Shown: one piece after another, positions 43,097 to 51,288 of the stretch
Layout of the letters: every line of letters begins with the position of its first letter
Position numbering within the stretch: position 1 is the first letter of the stretch
Source of the DNA: CBDHHC01 sp965263345
Lineage (GTDB): Bacteria; Pseudomonadota; Alphaproteobacteria; Rhizobiales; CBDHHC01
Assembly (NCBI GenBank): GCA_965263345.1
Contig: CBDHHC010000004.1
Location: 124,001-188,000 of the forward strand
Length of the DNA: 64,000 nt
Reading direction: 5' to 3'
Program-made: the position numbers and the translations under genes
Notes under the pieces: generated by a model
Databases searched by the model: none
The model's input: only the letters and a program-made list of their open reading frames with translations
What the model was told of the DNA's origin: nothing

Positions 43097-44413
43097 TTAT
43101 TCTTTTTGCGCTTTTTCACCTTTTCTAAAGCGGTTAAATAAACTCTTAGCTCCCTTATATAGTTTTTTAGATTCCTCTTTGATTTTATTGGTTGGAACCC
43201 CAATTTTCTCTGAGAGCTGTTTTGTGTATCCATTGAAAACAGCTTTCCAGAGTCCTGCAGCGTCAAGTGATGTTGTTCCATTAAATTTTTCTTTGTCCAT
43301 GATTACATAAAAACTTAAATCAACATCTTCTTCTTTGTTGTTTATATAGTTTGCTACGTAACCTAAGAATGTTTTGGTGAACGTTCCCAAATGCTCAGGA
43401 GGTTTAATGTAAGGATTTTTAAGAACAAATCGCCATTTTGTATTAATTTCAGTATCGATTTCATTTCTCCAAACATCATGTGCTTCGATATCGACCTCAC
43501 CTGATTGAAACCAATTGAGTGGCGCTCTGTCAATGTAGTTGCTTAAATCCGCTATAGGGAAGTTTTGGATATTGAAATTGGTTTGCCTTCCTCCTGATAT
43601 ATTATTTGTCATAATCTCAAAAGGTCTGCTGTTTATTTTACCTTTTATGTTTGATCGGAAAAATGTGTAGAAAATAGCATAACGACTTTTAAAACCTTCA
43701 CTCTTCACACTTTCAAAATTTATTAATAGTGGCGGTTGGTTTAAACGACCAAAACTTATATCTAAATTTGTTATATTGAGGTCTTCAATAATAAAATGTC
43801 TTTTGAGTTTTATTTTATCTTTAGAGGGTTCTTGATCTGCTTTTGACTTCTTTTTTAAGTTAATAATGCTTCCTGTTACACCATCTATGTGGGCTTTGTA
43901 AAAATGCCTTGTTCTTGAGAAAAGGCTAAACATATCAAGTTTCATCTCAGCGTTTTTGGCCTGAAGGTCAAATCTGGTTTTCTTGTTGGCATGCTTCACT
44001 CTAATGTTGGAAAATTGTAATTGTCCAAGAAACAGATCTCCTTTTGCAGAATCAAACTCAATATTCATTTCGGACCCAGTCTTAATCTGTTTTGAAGCAA
44101 ATCTGACAACTTCTTCCAGAAAAAAATAATTCAATATTAAAAGAGTGGATATCACAATCGCAGATATGAACAGGATCGGGTATGTTACTTTTCTTGTCCA
44201 TTTGGTTATTTTTGACAAAATAGGGAATAGATTATTTTTATGCTTCTGTTCAGGTTTAATGCCGAAAATCAAGCTGGCTAAAAATGTGAAAATTGCTTCT
44301 ATGAGAGCAATTATGAGTATAAAAACTGGTTCGAGAAGTAAAACAAGGATAATAAGAATTGGTGCCAGAAATAGTATTACAAATTCAGAGAAAAGAATTG
44401 CCAAGAGTTCCAT
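43097..44413 (-). CDS. AsmA/DUF748-like envelope protein
   Basis: About 438 aa. Two hydrophobic stretches lie at the N-terminus (about 4-50) and a third near 75-95, then a large periplasmic beta-rich domain with IEFDSAKGDLFLGQLQFSNI, IIEDLNITNLDISFGRLNQPPLLINF and QNFPIADLSNYI. This layout resembles AsmA-like/DUF748 proteins that help lipid or outer-membrane protein transport, but the family match is by pattern. The end is basic (NRFRKGEKAQKE). The start is taken at the ATG with GGGAG before it. Confidence 0.68.
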   Translation of the reverse strand: MELLAILFSEFVILFLAPILIILVLLLEPVFILIIALIEAIFTFLASLIFGIKPEQKHKNNLFPILSKITKWTRKVTYPILFISAIVISTLLILNYFFLEEVVRFASKQIKTGSEMNIEFDSAKGDLFLGQLQFSNIRVKHANKKTRFDLQAKNAEMKLDMFSLFSRTRHFYKAHIDGVTGSIINLKKKSKADQEPSKDKIKLKRHFIIEDLNITNLDISFGRLNQPPLLINFESVKSEGFKSRYAIFYTFFRSNIKGKINSRPFEIMTNNISGGRQTNFNIQNFPIADLSNYIDRAPLNWFQSGEVDIEAHDVWRNEIDTEINTKWRFVLKNPYIKPPEHLGTFTKTFLGYVANYINNKEEDVDLSFYVIMDKEKFNGTTSLDAAGLWKAVFNGYTKQLSEKIGVPTNKIKEESKKLYKGAKSLFNRFRKGEKAQKE

Positions 44414-44577
44414 AATATCTCCCATGGTTTTTAGTCTTATTTATTCATGATGTAAGAAATGAAATATGGTTTCTTTAGACTAAAGTGTTAATTTTATTTC
44501 TGATTGAACTTTTTTTAACCTCCTCACGACAGAAGAATTAAGTTTTCGTCCAAAATTTGTTGTGAAAGGTAGTGATG

Positions 44578-45114
44578 ATGGAATTTGATCTTTTTACACT
44601 TGCAAGCCAAGGCCGTTTAAATCAACTTGCTTTGGGCAGTTCATTTGATGATGTGAGGCAGGTTCTTGGGCATTATAAATTTGGTATTAATTATAATACA
44701 GATTTAACTGCAGGCGATCCCATTCCACCAGAAGGTGCTTGGTTATACTATGCAAATGGTATTCAAATTAATATAACCGATGAGCATGTCCTCAGTGCCC
44801 TTAAAATTATTTGCCGTGATGATTCTCTTTCAAATTATTATGGGCTTGATTATAGCATGGATAATTTCGATTTAAATTTAATTGATTTCATAAAAGAAAC
44901 ACGGAACCGTAATATAAATTGTAAATATTATGAAGATCCAGATGCTAAAGCCCCTTACAGATTTTTGATGACAGATGCGCATTGTCTCTTCACCTTTATT
45001 AATAATTCAGATGAGGACTTTTCTGATGCAGCAAAAGATTATAAACTGTCTGAGATCTATCTTGCGAAAGGATTATTTTTAAAAAGTTGGGAGGACGTTC
45101 CAGCTTGGTGTTAG
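44578..45114 (+). CDS. Soluble protein of unknown function
   Basis: 178 aa from the ATG at 44578 (AAAGG eight bases upstream; two earlier starts are in frame). Mixed alpha/beta composition, acidic, Tyr-rich; notable stretches are LALGSSFDDVRQVLG and DIPPEGAWLYYANGIQI-like sequence. Cys at three places. No membrane segment. It resembles small standalone immunity or SMI1-like proteins in size only; I do not recognise a family. The next gene starts 16 bp downstream. Confidence 0.7.
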   Translation: MEFDLFTLASQGRLNQLALGSSFDDVRQVLGHYKFGINYNTDLTAGDPIPPEGAWLYYANGIQINITDEHVLSALKIICRDDSLSNYYGLDYSMDNFDLNLIDFIKETRNRNINCKYYEDPDAKAPYRFLMTDAHCLFTFINNSDEDFSDAAKDYKLSEIYLAKGLFLKSWEDVPAWC

Positions 45115-45130
45115 TTAGAATGGTGGGATT

Positions 45131-45598
45131 GTGAAAACAATTATTTTTATTTTAGTTATTTTATTCTTATTTTTAGCGTGGCGAATTTATATTCTGCCTC
45201 CTTTTGAAATTCCACAGATTGAATTTTCCGAGACGATTGAAGACGAGAGCGGTTTTACGTTTAAACGACCACGTAGATGTCGTCGCAGAAACAATCCAAA
45301 TAGTAATTCGAGTTATACTCTTAATTGTAGTCGTCGGGGTGGGCCGATAATTGTTCAATTTATCTCTAATACAAAAAAGTTGCTCGAAAAGATGCGATCT
45401 TTTAGAATGCCCAATGGTCAGACGGCTTTTTATACCATTGAAAGGCGAGATAATCCAGGTTCAGGCGGTGATGAATATACGCTCAAAGCTTATGTGGTTT
45501 TAGGAGATACGACAATATATTTACGGTCTGTCGATTTTGGTGAATTTGGGCGACCATCGTTTGGCCTTGCCTGGGCTGTGCTTAATTCAGTAGGATAA
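45131..45598 (+). CDS. Membrane-anchored small protein, unknown
   Basis: 155 aa, GTG start. A hydrophobic N-terminus (KTIIFILVILFLFLAWRIYI) is the only membrane segment. The soluble part carries a RRCRRRNN patch, CSRRG and a beta-rich end (YTLKAYVVLGDTTIYLRSVD). It follows the previous gene by 16 bp and probably shares its transcript. No family recognised. Confidence 0.7.
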   Translation: MKTIIFILVILFLFLAWRIYILPPFEIPQIEFSETIEDESGFTFKRPRRCRRRNNPNSNSSYTLNCSRRGGPIIVQFISNTKKLLEKMRSFRMPNGQTAFYTIERRDNPGSGGDEYTLKAYVVLGDTTIYLRSVDFGEFGRPSFGLAWAVLNSVG

Positions 45599-45735
45599 CT
45601 GGCTTTCAGCATATTTTATTTGAAACATGATTATTGCTCCTTATATTACAATTAAGTTATCTAAAATAGACGTTTAGCTCTAAATTATGCTATATCCTGG
45701 CTTCATTACCTAAAAGTATTTTCCGGAGGCTTTTT

Positions 45736-46371
45736 ATGTTAAATTGTTTTGGTAGAAAATTATTTTTAATGACATGTCTTTTATTCATTGGCTTTACAAA
45801 TTTTGCAAATGCGGAACCAAGTTTTGATTGTTCTAAAGCTACATCACAGACAGAGAAAGCTATTTGTAAAAACACAAAATTACAGGATTTAGATTGGGAC
45901 TTAACTAGTCTTTATAACAGGGTCCTTAATAATATTTCATACAGACGGGGAGAGCAAATCAGAAAATCCCAAGATCGTTGGTTGGATGAGAGAGATACTT
46001 GCCAGTATGATAGCACCTGTATTACAAAAAAATATAAGAGGCGCATACGCTATTTAAAACGTTATATTAGTGGGCCAGGCCAGACATCGGAACCTGGCTC
46101 TCAATCTGGACCAAGGCCCTCGCATATTTGCCAACATAGAATTCCAATCGATCCTTTATTTAATGGGCATGTGTTTATTGTGAAAAAAAGGTGGGGGACG
46201 TATCTCAAAAATCCAACCACGGAGAAAAAAATTTGTAAATTCAAGGAATGGAGTAAGGTTTTTGTTCATCGTGGTGGCTGTAGCAAATATAGTTGTAAGG
46301 TCACTGTAGACGGTTGGAAACGTCAGATAACTGGGCGGGTCAGGAGAGATCATTTGAGACGTGAGCGCTAA
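45736..46371 (+). CDS. Periplasmic protein with LprI-like domain and C-terminal SH3-like part
   Basis: 211 aa behind GGAGG. A signal peptide ends near FANAEP. Residues about 28-110 match the lysozyme-inhibitor LprI N-terminal domain: FDCSKATSQTEKAICKN, DLTSLYNRVLNN and SQDRWLDERDTCQYDSTC, with its four conserved Cys. A Pro/Ser-rich linker leads to a C-terminal domain (CQHRIPIDPLFNGHVF; WSKVFVHRGGCSKYSCKVTVDGWKRQ) with an SH3-like pattern. It may bind peptidoglycan or inhibit a lysozyme; both are inferred. Confidence 0.8.
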   Translation: MLNCFGRKLFLMTCLLFIGFTNFANAEPSFDCSKATSQTEKAICKNTKLQDLDWDLTSLYNRVLNNISYRRGEQIRKSQDRWLDERDTCQYDSTCITKKYKRRIRYLKRYISGPGQTSEPGSQSGPRPSHICQHRIPIDPLFNGHVFIVKKRWGTYLKNPTTEKKICKFKEWSKVFVHRGGCSKYSCKVTVDGWKRQITGRVRRDHLRRER

Positions 46372-46382
46372 CTCTTACATGT

Positions 46383-46404
46383 GATCAGGGAGAGATCCCT
46401 GATC
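46383..46404. promoter_or_regulatory. Perfect hairpin just before the membrane protein gene at 46414
   Basis: GATCAGGGA/TCCCTGATC around a GAGA loop. It lies 12 bases after the previous stop and 10 before the ATG, so it may separate or gate translation. No T run follows. Confidence 0.6.
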
Positions 46405-46413
46405 GGAAAATTC

Positions 46414-46911
46414 ATGGCACAGTTTCTTACTCGTTTATTTCTTCATATTCTTCCAGCTTATGCAATTTCACTTGCTGTTGGCGCTCTTACATTTTGTGTT
46501 GGGTTTGGTATTGATCCTACTTTTTCTGTTCGTGGTTTTGAGACTGCTACGATTTTTCAAACTTTGCAGAATTTATTTCCTGTTGTTTATATTCTAGGTG
46601 CCTTGATCGTTAGCCCCATAGCCCTTATCGCCATTGCTTTCTCAGAGTTTTTTCGTTGGCAATCTTTGTGGATTCATCTTTTGGCAGGGGGGGCTTTAAC
46701 GACTATTTCTTTTGCCGTTTTCATCATTTTGACTGAAGGTGCTCCTTGGGTGTTAGATTTGGGGGCTAAGCCTCCTGCTTCCATTTTTACCTCACTTGGT
46801 TCTATAGAATTTGCGGACTGGGCTCTTGTTTTAATTTCAGCGAGTGGTGCTTGTTTGATGTATTGGTTGCTTGCGGGGAGATCGGCTGGAGGGTGGAGAA
46901 ACAGGGGATAG
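46414..46911 (+). CDS. Small integral membrane protein, unknown
   Basis: 165 aa from the ATG at 46414. Four hydrophobic segments (about 6-27, 48-75, 85-105 and 130-152) with LAVGALTFCVGFGIDPTFSV and ALIVSPIALIAIAFSEFFRW. A C-terminal GRSAGGWRNRG tail. The hairpin just before the start is noted separately. No family recognised. It converges on the P-loop kinase gene. Confidence 0.72.
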   Translation: MAQFLTRLFLHILPAYAISLAVGALTFCVGFGIDPTFSVRGFETATIFQTLQNLFPVVYILGALIVSPIALIAIAFSEFFRWQSLWIHLLAGGALTTISFAVFIILTEGAPWVLDLGAKPPASIFTSLGSIEFADWALVLISASGACLMYWLLAGRSAGGWRNRG

Positions 46912-46942
46912 GAATGAATAAATATCACCTCTCTGAATTTTC

Positions 46943-47437
46943 TTATTCATCACACTTATGCAAAATGACATTGAAGCCTTCGGAAGTTTCTGGGGCAACA
47001 AAATAACTCGTGATGATTTCAAACTCTTTTTCACTTGTTTGGTAGTCATGAGCTCCTGATGTATTTCTTTCCTTTAAACGCTGCAAGCATGCCTCGTCAG
47101 GAACATCAAGGTAGTGTAATTCATGCTCTGCCTTAGCGCCTTCAAAGATGCCTCTCATCCAGGTTCTGCTTTTTATTGTGTTTGCAGGATAGTCCATGAC
47201 AACTGATAGCCCATTTGAGAGTAATGATTCGATATGAGGGCCCATCAGCCTGCGAAGACGAGACGAGCATTTGATGTAATCTTCAAGAGCTGTAATTTCA
47301 TTGGGATAAAGGTTTGCCAGCCAGTTATCTTCGCTGATGAGTATTGTGTTTGGCTTTGCTGCCAATAGTTTTGCCAAGCTGGATTTACCGGAGGCAATTT
47401 TCCCGCAGATCATGTATAGGGTTGGTGTGTTGGGCAT
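46943..47437 (-). CDS. P-loop kinase-like protein (AAA_33/zeta-toxin fold)
   Basis: 164 aa from the ATG at 47437; a TTG at 47515 is also in frame. The Walker A motif GKIASGKSSL lies at about residue 9, and ILISEDNWLANLYPNE and VVMDYPANTIKSRTWM follow the layout of small nucleotide/sugar kinases with the AAA_33 fold. LDVPDEACLQRLKERN is the LID-like region. Single-domain, cytosolic. Similar proteins phosphorylate antibiotics, sugars or nucleotides; the substrate is not evident, and no antitoxin partner lies beside it. Confidence 0.85.
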   Translation of the reverse strand: MPNTPTLYMICGKIASGKSSLAKLLAAKPNTILISEDNWLANLYPNEITALEDYIKCSSRLRRLMGPHIESLLSNGLSVVMDYPANTIKSRTWMRGIFEGAKAEHELHYLDVPDEACLQRLKERNTSGAHDYQTSEKEFEIITSYFVAPETSEGFNVILHKCDE

Positions 47438-47504
47438 TTTCGGTTTGTCTTGTTTTTTGGGAATTAAAAATTTGGATCCAAGATTTATTGATAAAAGCCC
47501 TAAT

Positions 47505-47999
47505 TCAATTTCCAAACAATTCTATATATATTTTTTCATCCCATGGAAGAGCTAACTTATTTGGTTTTGAGATTGCTTTTGAATATCCTAAAGATTTTTT
47601 CACTGACACAAATGCAATTGGATTTCCGTTATAGTTCAGGGATGCAGATTCGCCATCATCTGACCACTCAAATGAAAATTGACCTTCTTTTGCATTTTTT
47701 ATTACAGCACTGTCTGAAGCGAATTCCTTTGATAATATTGGAGGGTGACCTTCTTTTGCAGTGTTTTTCCAGTCGACTTTATTAGGAGCAGTTACTCGCA
47801 TATATGCTAAGGCATCTTTTACTGGGATTTGTTTTCCCTTATCAGTCAAATATAAATATGCCACACGCTCACTTTCATCTAAAATTACAAACCTTTTTGA
47901 TGTTGGATGTTGTGAATGTATAAAGATACCTTTTGCCATCGCATTTCCATTCATTGCAAAAAATAATATAACTGGAATAATTAATTTAATAATAAACAT
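47505..47999 (-). CDS. Secreted protein of unknown function
   Basis: 164 aa with a signal peptide (IIKLIIPVILFFAMNGNAMA). The mature part is mixed and has RFVILDESERVAYLYLTDKG and a C-terminal YIELFGN. No Cys after the signal. It directly precedes the kinase gene with 68 bp between. No family recognised. Confidence 0.7.
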   Translation of the reverse strand: MFIIKLIIPVILFFAMNGNAMAKGIFIHSQHPTSKRFVILDESERVAYLYLTDKGKQIPVKDALAYMRVTAPNKVDWKNTAKEGHPPILSKEFASDSAVIKNAKEGQFSFEWSDDGESASLNYNGNPIAFVSVKKSLGYSKAISKPNKLALPWDEKIYIELFGN

Positions 48000-48001
48000 A
48001 A

Positions 48002-49147
48002 CTAACCTCCTCCTTCAATCCGTCCCATCTCAACGCCACATTTCACATGATGCTCTACATGATAGGTCTCAGGCAAAACTATGCTACTCCCCTGCCCTAT
48101 AATTTCCTGTATGATATATTCTGCCAGTCTGTGTGCGATGCCGAAGCTGATTTTGAAGCCGCCAGTGGCGATGTGGATGTTGGTGTTTTGCCATCTGCCG
48201 ATCATGGGATCTTTGGCGTGGGATTTGGGACGAATACCTGCCCAGAGTTTTATGGGGTGAGCGTTTTTTAACGGCGGGCAAAGGGCTCTTGCTTTTTCGA
48301 TGAATTTTCTGGTTTTGGGCTCTTCAGGTTCGTGTTCGTTTTGCCAGTTGGGTTCGGCGGTGCTGCCGACGGCGCAATAGTTTGGGGCGTGGTGGACCAC
48401 ATACATGCCATCATCATAGAGGACCGGACTTTGGGTTTCCCGGTTGACTTTAAAGAGAGCTGCCTGACCTTTGACACCTCCGCCAAAGCTTATGTCTGTG
48501 ATAGTTTCTAGAAGATCGTAGGTCTTGTATCCGGCAGCCAAAACTAGGTGTTTGGTTGAGATGGCTTGGCCGTCTGTTGATTTTGCTTCGCCTGAAATTT
48601 CATCAAAGCAATCAAATTCAAAACCTTCGATGATTTTTCCTTTTTGTGAGATGGAGGCTTTTAAAGCTGCGATATAATTTTCAGGGTGAACTTTGGCGGC
48701 GAGGTTATCCCAGGCTAATCCTAAAGGAGCTTTTTCGACATCGATCCAGTCTGAGAATTTTTCAGCTTCTATCAGTTGAAACTCAAAACCATCCCAGTTC
48801 TTGCCGCTTGCGTTGACGCATAGTTCTGCTGTTTTAAGAAAGCCTTCATGACGGATCGGCATGAGGCGGCCGCAACGAGCATAACCTGTTCTGATATTGG
48901 TTTGCTCTTCCAGTTCTGTGATTAAATCTGATAGTTCTACAAGGGCGTCATATTGGAACCTGTTTTTTTCATTCATCGCATTGGGGAGATGTGGAAGGAG
49001 TGCTCCTAAGACGCCGCCGCTGCCTCCTGCGCCACAGTGTTGTTTCTCAACGAGGATTACACTGAGCCCTGCCTCCACGGCGCGTTTAGCTGTCCACAGG
49101 CCAACAATTCCTCCACCAACAACTAGAATGTCACAAGAAATTCCCAT
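48002..49147 (-). CDS. FAD-dependent oxidoreductase (DAO family), MnmC oxidase-like
   Basis: 381 aa from the ATG at 49147. The FAD-binding motif DILVVGGGIVGLWTAKRAVEAGLSVILVEK opens the protein and GAGGSGGVLGALLPHLPN follows, as in glycine/sarcosine oxidase and the MnmC C-terminal oxidase. The ATG region LWAGIRPKSHAKDPMIGRW and GFKISFGIAHRLAEYI close the FAD domain. It is divergent from mnmD, and the two would supply the two halves of E. coli MnmC, which is one fused protein. It would then oxidise cmnm5s2U34 of tRNA before methylation. The oxidase role is inferred from this pairing. Confidence 0.85.
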   Translation of the reverse strand: MGISCDILVVGGGIVGLWTAKRAVEAGLSVILVEKQHCGAGGSGGVLGALLPHLPNAMNEKNRFQYDALVELSDLITELEEQTNIRTGYARCGRLMPIRHEGFLKTAELCVNASGKNWDGFEFQLIEAEKFSDWIDVEKAPLGLAWDNLAAKVHPENYIAALKASISQKGKIIEGFEFDCFDEISGEAKSTDGQAISTKHLVLAAGYKTYDLLETITDISFGGGVKGQAALFKVNRETQSPVLYDDGMYVVHHAPNYCAVGSTAEPNWQNEHEPEEPKTRKFIEKARALCPPLKNAHPIKLWAGIRPKSHAKDPMIGRWQNTNIHIATGGFKISFGIAHRLAEYIIQEIIGQGSSIVLPETYHVEHHVKCGVEMGRIEGGG

Positions 49148-49172
49148 ATAATTACACTCACTTATCCAATGA

Positions 49173-49238
49173 CGCGGCCCTGGCCGCGCTTGCCAACACA
49201 TGATTATGCTGTACTCATAATCTGTGTTGGCTTTTTTT
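49173..49238 (+). terminator. Terminator-like hairpin in the mnmD leader
   Basis: A 7-bp palindrome CGCGGCC/GGCCGCG (49173-49188) is followed by a 16-bp stem, GCCAACACA with GATTATG pairing to CATAATC with TGTGTTGGC (one bulged T), loop CTGTACT, and then seven T (49232-49238). It is a complete intrinsic terminator, but it lies before mnmD (ATG 49262), not after a gene on this strand. Confidence 0.85.
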
Positions 49239-49261
49239 CCTGTCAGGTTATACTCAAATTT

Positions 49262-49942
49262 ATGAGTAGCACAAAACTTACATGGCTGGAAAATAATACA
49301 CCAGTCTCCACGCATTTTGATGATAGTTATTTTTCGCGAGCTGATGGGCAAGCGGAAACACAAGATGTGTTTATTGGAGGGAATGGTTTGCCAGAGCGGT
49401 GGCAGGAGGGTTCTTCCTTTACAATTGGAGAGCTTGGGTTTGGGACTGGGCTTAATTTCCTGGAAACGCTGCAGCAATGGAATACATGTTCTTCTGATGA
49501 GAAGACACTTACTTTTGTTTCATTTGAGCTTTATCCTATTGCGGCTGAGGATATCCTTAAAACGATTGAACGATGGGATGAGTTGGTCCCGTTTGCCGAG
49601 ATCCTTGCCCAATCCTGGCCACCTAAAAAGCCTTGTCACAAAGTTACTTTTGATAAAGCTGAATTGCAGCTTTATGTGGGGGATGCACGAGAGCTTATTC
49701 ATTCCTGGCAGGGTAAAGCTGATGCATGGTATCTAGATGGGTTTAGTCCTGCGAAAAACCCAGAGCTTTGGGATGTGGATCTGTTACGCCAAGTATATGA
49801 ACATACTGTAGACGGTGGGACGTTTTCGACTTATACATCGGCTGGTTTTGTGAAGCGCAATCTGATCTCTGCTGGATTTGAAGTACAGAAGGTTCCCGGG
49901 TTTCGTTATAAGAGGGAGAGATTGCAAGGGACAAAGCTTTAA
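49262..49942 (+). CDS. mnmD: tRNA (5-methylaminomethyl-2-thiouridine)-methyltransferase MnmD
   Basis: 226 aa, a separate methyltransferase half of MnmC. SAM motif I is IGELGFGTGLNFLETLQQW and the catalytic/metal region is AWYLDGFSPAKNPELW; LTFVSFELYPI and TVDGGTFSTYTSAGFVKRNL complete the fold. It finishes mnm5s2U34 in the anticodon of tRNAs for Lys, Glu and Gln. The start is the ATG at 49262, 23 bp after the T run; an open frame from 49169 would need to cross the hairpin. Divergent to the oxidase gene. Confidence 0.93.
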   Translation: MSSTKLTWLENNTPVSTHFDDSYFSRADGQAETQDVFIGGNGLPERWQEGSSFTIGELGFGTGLNFLETLQQWNTCSSDEKTLTFVSFELYPIAAEDILKTIERWDELVPFAEILAQSWPPKKPCHKVTFDKAELQLYVGDARELIHSWQGKADAWYLDGFSPAKNPELWDVDLLRQVYEHTVDGGTFSTYTSAGFVKRNLISAGFEVQKVPGFRYKRERLQGTKL

Positions 49943-50002
49943 TTGTACGTTCAAACACCACTCAGGCTTTTTCGCGCTATGCGCGGCGCGCAGTCGCGCT
50001 TG

Positions 50003-50039
50003 CCTATAAGGATTATAATGAATTTATAATCCTTATAGG
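50003..50039. repeat. Perfect 16-bp inverted repeat
   Basis: CCTATAAGGATTATAA/TTATAATCCTTATAGG around five bases. No T run follows, and a GC-rich stretch with GCGC repeats precedes it, as in the hairpin modules near atpD. Confidence 0.7.
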
Positions 50040-50069
50040 TGATTGCATCTTAATTATCGTTCTAAACCC

Positions 50070-50867
50070 TTAGCTTTCGAATTCGATTTTGCGCTGTGCA
50101 AGAAGCTTTTGACGATAACGGCTTTGTACAATGTCAACGATGACCAGTACGAAGAGGACGAAGTAGAATGTTGATTTGGCCATAGGCTCAACAGCGTATC
50201 CGAAGAGTTTTAAGTGAGACAGATGACCGCCTTCTGACAGGAGCAGGACCCCGACCAGGAATAGAATAAACAGGCCAAGAACTTCATACATTCTGTTTTT
50301 TTGCAAGAAGTCTGAGACCTTATCTGCCAACCAGATCATTAAAATTCCGCCAATCACAATTGATGTTGCCATCACAAGGAAAACATTTGTTAGAGCTATC
50401 GCGCTTAGGATTGAATCAAATGAGAAGACCAGGTTCATCAGGACAATCCAGAACAGAGCTGTTGCAACGGAGCGTTTTAATTCGGTATCCGGGCCATGAA
50501 GGTCTTCTACGGCTAGCATATGGAATATTTCTTTTACTGCCGTGTAAATGATGAAAATACCACCAAGAAGTACGATCAAGCTGTGTAATGTGAGTTCGCC
50601 GAATAGAATGCCTTCCCATTCAAATTTGTAAATGGGTTCCTGAAAGGCATCAATTGCTGTTACGAGGACGAAGAGCAATATAATTCTTAGAGCAACTGCT
50701 ATGCCTATGCCCCAGCGCCTTACGCCTGATTGATGTTCAGGGGCGACACGTCTTGATTCAATTGAGATGTAGAGAAGATTATCAAACCCTAGAACGGCTT
50801 GTAGAAATATCAGCATTAAAAGGGTGAAAAAATTTTCAACTGTAAAAAGTGCAGCGAGCACGTCCAT
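50070..50867 (-). CDS. TerC/YgdQ family integral membrane protein
   Basis: 265 aa with about seven to eight membrane segments. The signature LQAVLGFDNLLYISIESRRV with paired acidic residues, LLGGIFIIYTAVKEIFHML and LVFSFDSILSAIAL mark the TerC family. Family members are linked to metal ion (manganese) export and tellurite resistance. GGGGGG lies before the start. Nothing else on its strand nearby. Confidence 0.9.
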   Translation of the reverse strand: MDVLAALFTVENFFTLLMLIFLQAVLGFDNLLYISIESRRVAPEHQSGVRRWGIGIAVALRIILLFVLVTAIDAFQEPIYKFEWEGILFGELTLHSLIVLLGGIFIIYTAVKEIFHMLAVEDLHGPDTELKRSVATALFWIVLMNLVFSFDSILSAIALTNVFLVMATSIVIGGILMIWLADKVSDFLQKNRMYEVLGLFILFLVGVLLLSEGGHLSHLKLFGYAVEPMAKSTFYFVLFVLVIVDIVQSRYRQKLLAQRKIEFES

Positions 50868-51288
50868 GATGACCCCCCTGGGCGTTGGTACTATTTGTTA
50901 TATCAATAGCATATCTTATAATTATGATTGACCCTGTTATTCAACAAAAATAGCAAATAAAAACAAGGTCGTTGCGAATCAATTTGGTTTATTTTGTTAA
51001 AAAAATGCGATTTCTTATTCTTGAAATCTGATCAAGGCTTTAAAATGGCATTATTTTGGGGCTTTTTCCATATGTTTAAATGTACAAAATTTCTTAAAGT
51101 TAAACATTAAGATACTAATCCATCCTCTAATATTTAATAGACAATAAAATTATCTAATATTTGATATCTGAATACTCATTCTGAAAGTGTTAAAAAATGG
51201 GACAATTATTAGGTTTTACTTAACCCTAAAATATTTCAAATAGGAGTTTACAAGATTAAATATCACATCTGTTTTCGGGGAGCAGACC
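50868..51288. other. Intergenic region, no gene seen
   Basis: 421 bp of AT-rich DNA between divergent genes. No open frame with a ribosome binding site, heptamer box or clear hairpin was found; promoters for both flanking genes must lie here. Confidence 0.7.

Noticed and set aside
50003..50039. Terminator between mnmD and the TerC gene
   Set aside because: The 16-bp stem is perfect but AT-rich and lacks a T run on either strand; kept as a repeat.
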